Assembly: GCF_000720175.1 (NCBI RefSeq)
Contig: NZ_JOIX01000007.1
Coordinates: forward strand, 62,001-126,000
Origin: Streptomyces sp. NRRL S-337
GTDB lineage: Bacteria; Actinomycetota; Actinomycetes; Streptomycetales; Streptomycetaceae
Length of the DNA stretch: 64,000 nucleotides
Direction of reading: 5' to 3'
The translations under genes and the position numbers were made by a program. Positions 16,935 through 24,702 of this stretch are shown piece after piece (position 1 is the first letter of the stretch; every line of letters starts with the position of its first letter). The notes beneath the pieces were generated by a model, which was not told the DNA's origin, ran no database searches, and was given only the letters and a program-made list of their open reading frames with translations.

Positions 16935-17930
16935 CTACCTCCGGCGGGCCATCCAGGCCGCCACCACCGCGCCCGAGACGTTGTGCCACACCGAGAAGAC
17001 CGCGGCGGGCAGCGCCGCGGCCGGGCTGAAGTGGGCGGTGGCCAGCGAGGCGGCCAGTCCGGAGTTCTGCATACCGACCTCGAAGGCCATCGCCCGGCTC
17101 GCCGGCCCGCCCAGCCGGGCCAGGCGGCCCGCGGCGTGCCCCAGCGCCAGCCCGAGGCCGTTGTGCAGCACCACGGCCAGCAGCACCGGCACCGCCGCCT
17201 CCTTGATCGCCGGCGCGCTGCCGGAGACCACGACCAGGACGATCACCGCGACGGTCGCCGCGGACAGCCAGGGCAGGGCCCGCAGCAGACGGTCCACGAA
17301 CCGGCCCGCGACCAGCCGGACCAGCAGGCCCGCCACGACCGGCAGCAGCACCGTCTTCAGGATGTCCGTCACCATGCCCCCGGCGTCCACGGCCAGGAAC
17401 TGCCCGGCGAGCAGCAGCGTCAGCGCGGGCGTGATCAGCGGCGCGAGCACCGTCGAGACCGTCGCCACCGACACGGACAGCGCGACATCGCCGCGCGCCA
17501 GGAACGTCACGACGTTGGACGCGGTCCCGCTGGGCGCGCAGCCGACCAGGATGACCCCGGCCGCGAGCTGCGGTGGCAGGTCCAGCACGGTCGCGATCAG
17601 CCAGCCGAGCCCCGGCATGATCACGTAGTGGGCGACCAGGCCCAGCCCCACCGCCCAGGGCCGCCGGGCGACCGCCGCGAAGTCCGGTGGGGTCAGCGTC
17701 AGCCCCATCGTGAACATCACCACGCCGAGCAGCCACGGCACCGCGGGCGCCCAGCCGGTGAAGTGCGCCGGCCACAGCAGCCCGACCGCCCCCGCGGCGA
17801 CCACCAGCAGCGGGAAGATCGTGACCGCACGGCGGGCCGCCCGGTCGGAGGCGGGCAACTCGCCCGGAGGGGCCGCGGCCGGCTGCTCCTGCTGTGCGTC
17901 CGGCTGCTGGCTGTTCTGCTCGATCGACAC
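16935..17930 (-). CDS. Bile acid:sodium symporter (BASS) family protein
   Basis: 331-residue membrane protein with about nine or ten hydrophobic helices. Family-typical segments include MFTMGLTLTPPDF near the first third and LVGCAPSGTASNVVTFLARGDVALSVSVAT, the crossover region that binds sodium in the ASBT fold. A charged 35-residue cytoplasmic N-terminus precedes helix 1. Probable importer of an organic acid or similar solute. GTG start at 17930. Single gene; substrate cannot be told. Confidence 0.9.
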   Translation of the reverse strand: MSIEQNSQQPDAQQEQPAAAPPGELPASDRAARRAVTIFPLLVVAAGAVGLLWPAHFTGWAPAVPWLLGVVMFTMGLTLTPPDFAAVARRPWAVGLGLVAHYVIMPGLGWLIATVLDLPPQLAAGVILVGCAPSGTASNVVTFLARGDVALSVSVATVSTVLAPLITPALTLLLAGQFLAVDAGGMVTDILKTVLLPVVAGLLVRLVAGRFVDRLLRALPWLSAATVAVIVLVVVSGSAPAIKEAAVPVLLAVVLHNGLGLALGHAAGRLARLGGPASRAMAFEVGMQNSGLAASLATAHFSPAAALPAAVFSVWHNVSGAVVAAWMARRR

Positions 17931-18250
17931 GGCGGCACCCTATCCGGGGTCTTCGTGTACAGGACAACGAGTTCCGGATCCTGGACGCGGGCCCGGATTC
18001 GGGCCGGGACCGGGCGAGGTCGGTCAACGGGGATCACCCGAGAGGTGGGGCGGCTGTGACGGGGGAGATGCGGGGTGTCGTAGGAATCGAACCCGCGCGC
18101 GGAAACCACCCTTTGGGATGAACTGACCTCACGTGGCTGCCCGTTCACCCTCGGTACGGACACGATGTGCGGGTCGATGTCGCCGGCCCGCGTGATGTCC
18201 CCCATTGGCGCGGCCGGCGACTCCATTTCTCTCGTGGGGGTTCCACACAC
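17931..18250. other. Divergent intergenic region with a tRNA 3'-end-like motif
   Basis: 320 bp between divergent genes. On the minus strand around 18072-18105 there is GGTTCGATTCC, a T-arm-like sequence, followed by an acceptor-like CGACACCCC. The 5' half of a tRNA is missing: no matching acceptor strand or D-arm was found and the T-stem has a C-A mismatch. It is either chance or a worn tRNA fragment. Promoters for both flanking genes must also lie here; none is clear. Confidence 0.3.
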
Positions 18251-19264
18251 GTGTCCACCAGTCCCGCCCACTCCTCCGGTGCGCCCCGGCGCCTGGCCGC
18301 GGCCGTCGTCGCCACCGCGCTCACGGCCGGTCCCGCCGTGCTGCTCGGCGCCGCCCCGGCGCACGCCACCGGAGGGCACGGCCCGGCCCGGGGCAAGGCC
18401 GACGCGGTCGTCCTGCGCACCGGCCTGAACGTCGGCCTGCTCGACAAGACGGTCGACGTCCCGCTGAACGCCGTGCTGAACGAGGTGCACGCGCCCGCCT
18501 CGGCCGGCAAGACCGCGCTCACCGTGCGGCTCGACGGCATCGACCGGGGCCGCCCGTTCACCGTGCTGCGCGCCGACGCCGCCACCGCCCGCGCCACCAC
18601 CGGCCGCCGGAAGGCCGAGGGTTACGCCAACCTGCTGCACGCCAAGGTGCAGCTGCCCGGTCTGCCGCTGCTGTCCCTGATCGAGGTCCAGCAGGTCACC
18701 GCCAAGGCGGTGTGCGAGGCGGGCCACCGGCCCCGGGCCGAGGCCAACGTCCTCGGCCCCGTCCGTGTCCTCGGCAAGAAGGTCACGCTCACCGCGGGCG
18801 GCACGACCGACGTCAAGGTGCCGGGCGTGGGTGACGTACGGCTGGACCTGTCGCGAAAGAGCGTCGCCGGGAAGACCGCCGCGGCCACCGCGCTCCAGCT
18901 GAACGTCTCGGTCAACCCGCTCAAGCTCAACGTCGCCGAGGTACACGGCCGGGTCACCCTCGTCCACGCCGGCTGCACCGCCCCGGACGCCACCACCCCG
19001 CCCGCACACGGCGGTTCCGGCGGCACGACCGGAGGCAGCACGAGCGGCGGTGGCACCAACGGCGGCGGGGGCGACAAGCCGGCCGGCGGCGGTACCGAGG
19101 TCAGCCGGTCCGGTGCCGGGAAGACCGGCCCCGACCTCGCCGAGACCGGCGGCAGTTCGGCCACCCCGTACCTCGCCGGCGGTGCCGCGCTGCTGGTCGC
19201 GGCCGGCGCCGGGGCCCTGGTCCTCACCCGCCGGCGCCGCGCCGCCGCCCCGCAGGGCGGCTGA
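18251..19264 (+). CDS. Secreted LAxTG-anchored surface protein (SCO1860-like)
   Basis: 337 residues. A signal peptide (positive start, hydrophobic core AAAVVATALTAGPAVLL, cleavage after AHA) leads a domain of about 210 residues rich in LDGIDRGRPF-like segments, then a Gly/Thr/Ser-rich linker (about residues 255-285), the sortase motif LAETG (296-300), a hydrophobic helix and an RRRR tail. LAxTG is the class E sortase signal in Streptomyces; the S. coelicolor protein at the equivalent position (SCO1860) is a known type. The protein should be covalently attached to peptidoglycan. GTG start at 18251. Confidence 0.85.
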   Translation: MSTSPAHSSGAPRRLAAAVVATALTAGPAVLLGAAPAHATGGHGPARGKADAVVLRTGLNVGLLDKTVDVPLNAVLNEVHAPASAGKTALTVRLDGIDRGRPFTVLRADAATARATTGRRKAEGYANLLHAKVQLPGLPLLSLIEVQQVTAKAVCEAGHRPRAEANVLGPVRVLGKKVTLTAGGTTDVKVPGVGDVRLDLSRKSVAGKTAAATALQLNVSVNPLKLNVAEVHGRVTLVHAGCTAPDATTPPAHGGSGGTTGGSTSGGGTNGGGGDKPAGGGTEVSRSGAGKTGPDLAETGGSSATPYLAGGAALLVAAGAGALVLTRRRRAAAPQGG

Positions 19265-19269
19265 CGGCT

Positions 19270-19362
19270 CCGTACCCCGTGCCGGTGCTGTGGGGGCACC
19301 TGCCGCGGGGTACGGCCCGGGGTGTGCCGTACGGACCGGAGGCGGCCCGTACGGCACACCCC
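19270..19362. terminator. Double hairpin between surface-protein gene and cob operon end
   Basis: Two stems lie side by side: CCGTACCCCG/CGGGGTACGG (19270-19279 with 19306-19315, enclosing an inner GGTGC/GCACC stem) and a perfect 16-bp stem (19319-19334 with 19347-19362). They separate convergent transcription units and probably stop both. Confidence 0.75.
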
Positions 19363-19440
19363 ACCCCCGCCGGGGTCCGTCGGAAGCGAAGCGTGGTGCG
19401 ACGGGACCCGGCGGGCCCGCACACCGGCCCGCCGGCCCGG

Positions 19441-20565
19441 CTAGCCCAGCACCTCGGCCAGCGCCGTCACGAACCGGTCGGTGGTGGCCCGGTCCCGTAC
19501 CGCCAGCCGCAGCCAGTCGGGCCCCAGACCCGGGAAGGTGTCCCCGCGGCGCACCGCGAAACCCCGCGCCCGCAAGCCCTCCCGCACCCCCGCCGCGCCC
19601 GGCAGCCGCAGCAGGACGAACGGACCCGCCGCCGGCCCGGCCACCCGGATCTGCCCGAACTCGCCCAGCCGGGCCAGCAGATGGGCCCGGTCCCGGGCGA
19701 TCTCCTCGGCCGCCGCGGCCGCCTCCGCCAGCGCCGCCGGCGCACTGCACGCCTCCGCGGCGGCCAGTGCGGGACTCGACACCGGCCACAGCGGCTGGGC
19801 CCGCTCCAGGTCCGCCACCATCCCGGGACCGGCCAGGACGTAGCCGATCCGCAGCCCGGCCAGCCCCCACGTCTTGGTCAGCGAGCGCAGCACCACCAGC
19901 CCCGGCAGGTCCGTGCGCCCGGCCAGCGACCCCCGCTCACCGGGCACCGCGTCCATGAACGCCTCGTCCACCACCAGCGTCCGCCCGGGCCGCGCCAGCC
20001 GGGCCAGCGTGGCCGCCGGGTGCAGCACCGACGTGGGATTGGTGGGATTGCCGACCACGACCAGATCGGCGTCCTCGGGCACCGCGTCCGGATCCAGCCG
20101 GAACCCGTCCCGTTCCGAGAGGACCACCCTCTCCACGGCGTGCCCGGCGTCCCGCAACGCCGCCTCCGGTTCGGTGAACTGCGGGTGCACCACCACCGGT
20201 CGGCGGGCCCGCACGGTCCGCGCCAGCAGCACGAACGCCTCCGCGGCCCCGGACGTCAGCAGCACCCGCTCCACGGGCAGCCCGTGCCGCACGGCGACCG
20301 CCCGGCGTGCCGCCCGGCCGTCCGGATAGGCGGCCAGCGAGTCCAGCGACGCGGTGAGGTGCGCCTTGAGCCACGCCGGGGGAGTGCCGGCCCGGACGTT
20401 GACCGCCAGGTCCGTCAACGCCCCGCCGTCGCCCCGCACTTCGGCGTCGCCGTGGTGCCGCAGATCGGGCTCGCCCGCCGGAGCGGGGGAGGGGCCGGCC
20501 GGGGCGGGAGCGGGCGCGGCGGGGCCGGAGCCGCGCGGCCGGGCCGCGTCGGTGGGCGCCGGCAT
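19441..20565 (-). CDS. cobC: Threonine-phosphate decarboxylase (cobalamin biosynthesis aminotransferase, CobC/CobD type)
   Basis: Fold-type I PLP enzyme of 374 residues. A proline-rich start is followed by LTDLAVNVRAGTPPAWL, GNPTNPTSVL, VVDEAFMDAVPGE and the PLP lysine in LRSLTKTWGLAGLRIGY. In cobalamin synthesis this histidinol-phosphate-aminotransferase relative makes (R)-1-amino-2-propanol phosphate, the nucleotide-loop linker. Last gene of the cob operon; the ATG at 20565 lies just after the sirohydrochlorin chelatase stop (20568) and has GGGGAG eight bases upstream. Confidence 0.88.
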   Translation of the reverse strand: MPAPTDAARPRGSGPAAPAPAPAGPSPAPAGEPDLRHHGDAEVRGDGGALTDLAVNVRAGTPPAWLKAHLTASLDSLAAYPDGRAARRAVAVRHGLPVERVLLTSGAAEAFVLLARTVRARRPVVVHPQFTEPEAALRDAGHAVERVVLSERDGFRLDPDAVPEDADLVVVGNPTNPTSVLHPAATLARLARPGRTLVVDEAFMDAVPGERGSLAGRTDLPGLVVLRSLTKTWGLAGLRIGYVLAGPGMVADLERAQPLWPVSSPALAAAEACSAPAALAEAAAAAEEIARDRAHLLARLGEFGQIRVAGPAAGPFVLLRLPGAAGVREGLRARGFAVRRGDTFPGLGPDWLRLAVRDRATTDRFVTALAEVLG

Positions 20566-20567
20566 GC

Positions 20568-21449
20568 TCACCGCTCCCCGGCGCCCGCCGCCACCCGCTG
20601 CGGGCCGTACGGGTCCCCGTCGTCCGCCGCCCGGCTGCCGGCCGGCAGCGCGCCCCCGGCCACCGCCGCGCGGTAGCGCTCCATGACCACCTCGGCCACC
20701 TCGGGCCCGGTGCCGAGCACCTGGGCACCGAACACCTCGATGTCCGGGTGTGCCGCGGCCCAGCCCTCGGTCTGCATCCACAGCCGCTCCACCGGACCGT
20801 CGGCGAAGAAGGCGTAGGGCAGGACCACGACCCGGGCCGGACCGGCCGCGCCCGGGACCGGCCCGGCCAGCGCCCGGCAGCGGTCCAGCCCGGCCGGTAC
20901 GTCCGGCGCGGTCTGCCCCACGAACGCGGTCTCCACGCCCGCGAATCCGCGGCCCTCCCAGAGCAGCCGCGCGGCCCGCGCCACCTCGGCGTTGGCGTGC
21001 GGATCGCTCGCCCCGCGCCCCACCAGCAGCACCGTGGTCCGGGCCCGGTCCTGCGGCGTACGGGCGCCGGCGCCCAGCGCCTCCTCCAGCCGCCGCTCCA
21101 GCACGTCCAGCAGCCGCGGGTCCGGGCCGGGTGCGGCGGCGCAGACAGGACGCAGGCCCGGGTGCCCGGCGGTCGCGCGCTCCAGCGCCGCGGGCAGGGT
21201 CTCGGTCCCCGTACCGGTCGGCGCCAGCAGCAGCGGTACCGCGACGAGTTCGGTCACCCCCCGCCCGGCCAGCCCGTCCACGGCGTCGGCCAGCGGCGCC
21301 GGCGAACCCGGGGCGCCGTAGAACCCGCCGGCGACCGGGACCTCGGGGTGCCGCTCGCCGAGCGCGCGCACCAGCGCGCGCAGGGCATCGGCCGCGCCGT
21401 CGTCACGGGCGCCGTGACCGGCGATGAGCAGTGCGGGAGGGGTGGTCAC
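20568..21449 (-). CDS. Sirohydrochlorin chelatase-like protein (CbiX/CobX family)
   Basis: 293 residues with two CbiX-type halves: LLIAGHGARDDGAADALR (metal-binding His) with VAVPLLLAPTGTGTET, and a second half with LLVGRGASDPHANAEVAR and VVVLPYAFFADGPVERL. CbiX inserts cobalt into sirohydrochlorin in early-cobalt (anaerobic-type) cobalamin synthesis; related SirB inserts iron. The second half retains the pattern but has Arg-Gly where the first has His-Gly. GTG start overlapping the previous gene's stop (GTGA). Confidence 0.85.
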   Translation of the reverse strand: MTTPPALLIAGHGARDDGAADALRALVRALGERHPEVPVAGGFYGAPGSPAPLADAVDGLAGRGVTELVAVPLLLAPTGTGTETLPAALERATAGHPGLRPVCAAAPGPDPRLLDVLERRLEEALGAGARTPQDRARTTVLLVGRGASDPHANAEVARAARLLWEGRGFAGVETAFVGQTAPDVPAGLDRCRALAGPVPGAAGPARVVVLPYAFFADGPVERLWMQTEGWAAAHPDIEVFGAQVLGTGPEVAEVVMERYRAAVAGGALPAGSRAADDGDPYGPQRVAAGAGER

Positions 21450-22039
21450 GGGGTCTCCTTGCTACCGGTGTCTTCGCCGTCGGGCGCCTTGTCGTCGATG
21501 ACCGGCCGCCGCCGCTCGGTGCCACGGTGGGGTGGGTCGGGGGAGGTGATGACGATATCGGCACCGGGCGAGGGGGCGGCGGCCGCTCCCTCCCTACCAG
21601 CGGTAAGGGCACCGTGGGGCGTTACTGCCGCCAGGGCGAGCGCACAGGTCGCCCGGCCCGCCGGCGACTTCCGCTTGCCGGCGAGCAGTTCGGCACCCGG
21701 CCCGGCGGCCAGCAGCGCGGCCGCCTCGGCCACGCTCGCCGTCCCCGCGGCGGCCGCCACCACCGCGGACGGATCCGGCACCGGTACGGCCGCCAGCGCC
21801 GCCGCCGGGAACGACCGCAACGGCACCCCCAGCCGCCGCGCCGCCTCCGCCAGTCCGGGCTCGTCCGCCCTCGCCGCCACCGTCGCCAGCGCCAGCACCG
21901 GATCCCCGGCACACCCCGCCGCGGTGCGGGCCGCCCCGATCAGCTCCAGGACCTCGGACGCCGGCACCCCGCGGCGCGCCCCCACACCCACCACCAGGGC
22001 CGCCGGCCCGCCCCGGACACCGGCCGTCCGGCGGCTCAT
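21446..22039 (-). CDS. cobE: Cobalamin biosynthesis protein, CobE/CbiG C-terminal domain
   Basis: 197 residues. The first 125 match the CobE/GbiG_C fold: ALVVGVGARRGVPASEVLELI, LALATVAARADEPGLAEAARRLGVPL and a late GTASVAEAAALLAAGPGAELL. CbiG opens the lactone ring of cobalt-precorrin-5A; CobE is the stand-alone domain in aerobic-type clusters, with a less defined role. The last 45 residues are a low-complexity charged tail. ATG at 22039 overlaps the VOC stop by 4 bp. Confidence 0.82.
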   Translation of the reverse strand: MSRRTAGVRGGPAALVVGVGARRGVPASEVLELIGAARTAAGCAGDPVLALATVAARADEPGLAEAARRLGVPLRSFPAAALAAVPVPDPSAVVAAAAGTASVAEAAALLAAGPGAELLAGKRKSPAGRATCALALAAVTPHGALTAGREGAAAAPSPGADIVITSPDPPHRGTERRRPVIDDKAPDGEDTGSKETP

Positions 22040-22704
22040 ACCGCGCCGGCCCCCCGCCCGAACTCCACCCGGCCGTACCGCCCTTCCACGACCGCGGTCA
22101 GCCGCACGTCCGGCCCGGCGGAGAGTTCACCCGGCCACCGGACGCCGAGCGCCGCCCACTCGGCCCGGGCCGCCGCCGGGTCGGGATGCACCGCCCGCAG
22201 CGCGACCAGCGGCACCACCGGGAGCCCGGCGGACGGATGCGGGGTGCTGCCCCAGTCCAGCAGGAACGGCGCCAGCCCGGCGCCGGCCCCCGGCGGCGTC
22301 AACTGCCAGGCGAGCCGGCCGCCCTCCGGTGTCCGCCGGGACATCGCCACCGCCTCGCCCGGGTCGTGGCCGCGCGCCCGTGCCGCGGCCACCCGGGCCG
22401 CGATACCGGTGACCCGGACCGCCCAGGTGACCAGCCGCGGCCCGGTCAGCGCGTCGATGCCGAACCACCGCGGCCGGTCGGGCGCGGGCTGCTCCGGATC
22501 GGGCCCGATGATCTCCAGGTACGCCCCGCCGCCCAGCCCCAGTAGATGGTTGCGGGTCCCGCGGCCCGGATGGCTGCCGCCCGGCACCGGCCGTACGCCG
22601 GTCAGCGCGGCCACCTCGGCGACGGTCGCCGCCGGCTCGGGGGTGGCGAGGACGAGATGGTCGAGGACGGCCGGCGGCCCGTCCGCACCGGACCCGCCGG
22701 TCAC
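22036..22704 (-). CDS. VOC-family (glyoxalase-like) protein inside the cobalamin operon
   Basis: 222 residues with two vicinal-oxygen-chelate modules: LDHLVLATPEPAATVAEVAALTG then RNHLLGLGGGAYLEIIGPDP, the style of the Glyoxalase_3-type family. The function is unknown. It is embedded between cobB and cobE with GTGA and ATGA overlaps on its two sides, so it is translated together with cobalamin enzymes, although no VOC protein has an established step there to my knowledge. I start at GTG 22704, because longer frames upstream lie inside cobB. Confidence 0.8.
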   Translation of the reverse strand: MTGGSGADGPPAVLDHLVLATPEPAATVAEVAALTGVRPVPGGSHPGRGTRNHLLGLGGGAYLEIIGPDPEQPAPDRPRWFGIDALTGPRLVTWAVRVTGIAARVAAARARGHDPGEAVAMSRRTPEGGRLAWQLTPPGAGAGLAPFLLDWGSTPHPSAGLPVVPLVALRAVHPDPAAARAEWAALGVRWPGELSAGPDVRLTAVVEGRYGRVEFGRGAGAV

Positions 22705-24086
22705 GGGGCGGCCACCGGCGCCCGGCGCGCCGCGCCGGCCACCAGCCGCGCCGCCAGCGACGGTTCCGCCGCCCAGTGCACATGCAGGTACGAGGCGTGC
22801 ACCCCGCCCGTCACGAAGCCCTCCACCCGCCGCTCCGGATGCGTCAGCCCCCAGGCCGGCCGGTCGCCCGCGCCCGGCTCCAGCACCGTGCGGTGGAACT
22901 CGTGGCCGCGCACCCGGGTACCGGCCGCGGCCAGCGCGTTGTCCGCCAGCGCCACCGCCTCCCGGTAGCCCAGCGTGAGGCGTTCGGTCATCCGGGCCTC
23001 GGCGGGCAGCACCCCGCACATCGGCTTCCCGTCGATCGCCCGGGACAGGTACAGCAGCCCGGCGCACTCGGCGGACACCGGCGCCCCCGAGGCGGCCAGG
23101 TGGGCCACCGCGGCGCGCAGCGGTGCGTTCGCCGACAGGTCCGGCGCGTACACCTCCGGGAAGCCGCCACCGATCACCAGCCCCCGCGTACCGGGCGGCA
23201 GTTGCTCGTCCCGCAGTGGATCGAACGGCACCACCTCGGCGCCCGCCGCGGCCAGCAGCTCGGCGTGCTCGGCGTACGAGAACGTGAACGCGGCGCCGCC
23301 CGCGACGGCGATCACCGGCCGGTCCCCGGACGCGTCCGCCCGGATCTCCGCCGCCGGGTCCCAGGGCGCGTCCGGCAGCTCAGGCACCGTCCGCGCCAGC
23401 GCCAGCAGCGCCGTCAGGTCACAGCCCTCGCGCACCCGCGCGGCCAGCTCCCGCACCGACGCGAGGGCCTCGGCCCGGCGTTCGGCCACCGGCACCAGCC
23501 CCAGGTGCCGGGACGGCGTACCGGCCCGGCCGTCCCGCCGCAGCGCACCCAGCACCGGCACGCCGGAGGACTCCATCGCCTCCCGCAGCAGCGCCTCGTG
23601 CCGGTCCGAACCGACCTTGTTGAGGATCACCCCGGCCAGCCGCACCTCCGGGTCCCACGACGCGAAGCCGTGCACCAGCGCGGCCACCGACCGGGACTGC
23701 GAGGAGGCGTCCACCACCAGCACCACCGGCGCCCGCAGCACCTTCGCCACCTGCGCCGTCGACGACAGCTCGCCCATGCCGGACGCCCCGTCGAACAGCC
23801 CCATCACGCCCTCGACGACCGCCAGGTCCGCGCCCGCCGCACCGTGCAGGAACAGCGGCGCGATCCGGTCCGGACCGCACAGGTACGCGTCCAGATTGCG
23901 GCCCGGCCGGCCGGTCGCCAGGGAGTGGTAGCCCGGATCGATGTAGTCCGGGCCCACCTTGTGCGGCGAGACCGCGAGCCCCGCCTCGGCGAACGCCGCC
24001 ATCAGACCGGTGGCCACGGTGGTCTTCCCGGCCCCGGACGACGGTGCGGCGATCACCAGCCGGGGAACGGCGCCCGGGCCGCTCAT
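22701..24086 (-). CDS. cobB: Cobyrinate a,c-diamide synthase
   Basis: 461 residues. ATP-dependent glutamine amidotransferase that amidates the a and c side chains of (hydrogeno)cobyrinate. The N-terminal P-loop is APSSGAGKTTVATGLMAAF (about residue 15), with KVGPDYIDPGYH and VEGVMGLFDG typical of CbiA/CobB. The C-terminal glutamine-amidotransferase half contains the nucleophile Cys in VSAECAGLLYL. Central gene of the cob operon, 16 bp after cobO. Confidence 0.95.
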   Translation of the reverse strand: MSGPGAVPRLVIAAPSSGAGKTTVATGLMAAFAEAGLAVSPHKVGPDYIDPGYHSLATGRPGRNLDAYLCGPDRIAPLFLHGAAGADLAVVEGVMGLFDGASGMGELSSTAQVAKVLRAPVVLVVDASSQSRSVAALVHGFASWDPEVRLAGVILNKVGSDRHEALLREAMESSGVPVLGALRRDGRAGTPSRHLGLVPVAERRAEALASVRELAARVREGCDLTALLALARTVPELPDAPWDPAAEIRADASGDRPVIAVAGGAAFTFSYAEHAELLAAAGAEVVPFDPLRDEQLPPGTRGLVIGGGFPEVYAPDLSANAPLRAAVAHLAASGAPVSAECAGLLYLSRAIDGKPMCGVLPAEARMTERLTLGYREAVALADNALAAAGTRVRGHEFHRTVLEPGAGDRPAWGLTHPERRVEGFVTGGVHASYLHVHWAAEPSLAARLVAGAARRAPVAAP

Positions 24087-24102
24087 GCTGCACCCACCTT
24101 GC

Positions 24103-24702
24103 TCACCACTCGATGCCCCGCTGGCCCTTCTGGCCCGCGTCCATCGGGTGCTTGACCTTCGTCATGTCGGTGACCAGGTCGGCCACGTCGCACAGCGCCT
24201 GCGGGGCGTTCCGGCCGGTGATCACCACGTGCTGGGTGCCGGGCCGGTCGCGCAGCACCGAGACCACCTCGTCGGTGTCCACCCAGCCCCAGTGCAGCGG
24301 GTAGGCGAACTCGTCGAGGACGTACAGCTTGTAGGTCTCCGCGGCCAGGTCCCGCTTGACCTGCTCCCAGCCCTCGCGGGCCGCCTCCTCGTTGCTGAAC
24401 TGCGAGTCGCGCTGCACCCACGACCAGCCCTCGCCCATCTTGTGCCAGGCGACCGTGCCGCCCTCACCGGAGTCGCCGAGCACCCGCAGCGCCCGCTCCT
24501 CGCCGACCTTCCACTTCGCCGACTTCACGAACTGGAACACCCCGACCGGCCAGCCCTGGTTCCAGGCCCGCATCGCCAGCCCGAAGGCGGCGGTCGACTT
24601 GCCCTTGCCCAGACCCGTGTGGACCAGCACCAGCGGCCGGTTGCGGCGCTGGCGGGTGGTCAGCCCGTCATTCGGTACGACGGACGGTTGTCCCTGAGGC
24701 AT
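24103..24702 (-). CDS. cobO: Cob(I)yrinic acid a,c-diamide adenosyltransferase
   Basis: 199 residues of the CobA/CobO/BtuR family. The P-loop variant is HTGLGKGKSTAAFGL; downstream are QGWPVGVFQFVKS, VLDEFAYPLHWG and VVITGRNAPQAL, all typical of corrinoid adenosyltransferases that transfer the 5'-deoxyadenosyl group of ATP to Co(I). The ATG shares one base with the TAA stop of the upstream chelatase gene (TAATG). Confidence 0.96.
   Translation of the reverse strand: MPQGQPSVVPNDGLTTRQRRNRPLVLVHTGLGKGKSTAAFGLAMRAWNQGWPVGVFQFVKSAKWKVGEERALRVLGDSGEGGTVAWHKMGEGWSWVQRDSQFSNEEAAREGWEQVKRDLAAETYKLYVLDEFAYPLHWGWVDTDEVVSVLRDRPGTQHVVITGRNAPQALCDVADLVTDMTKVKHPMDAGQKGQRGIEW

Noticed and set aside
18072..18150. 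Complete tRNA gene
   Set aside because: The T-arm motif is present, but no matching 5' acceptor strand, D-arm or anticodon stem could be built, and the T-stem has a mismatch.
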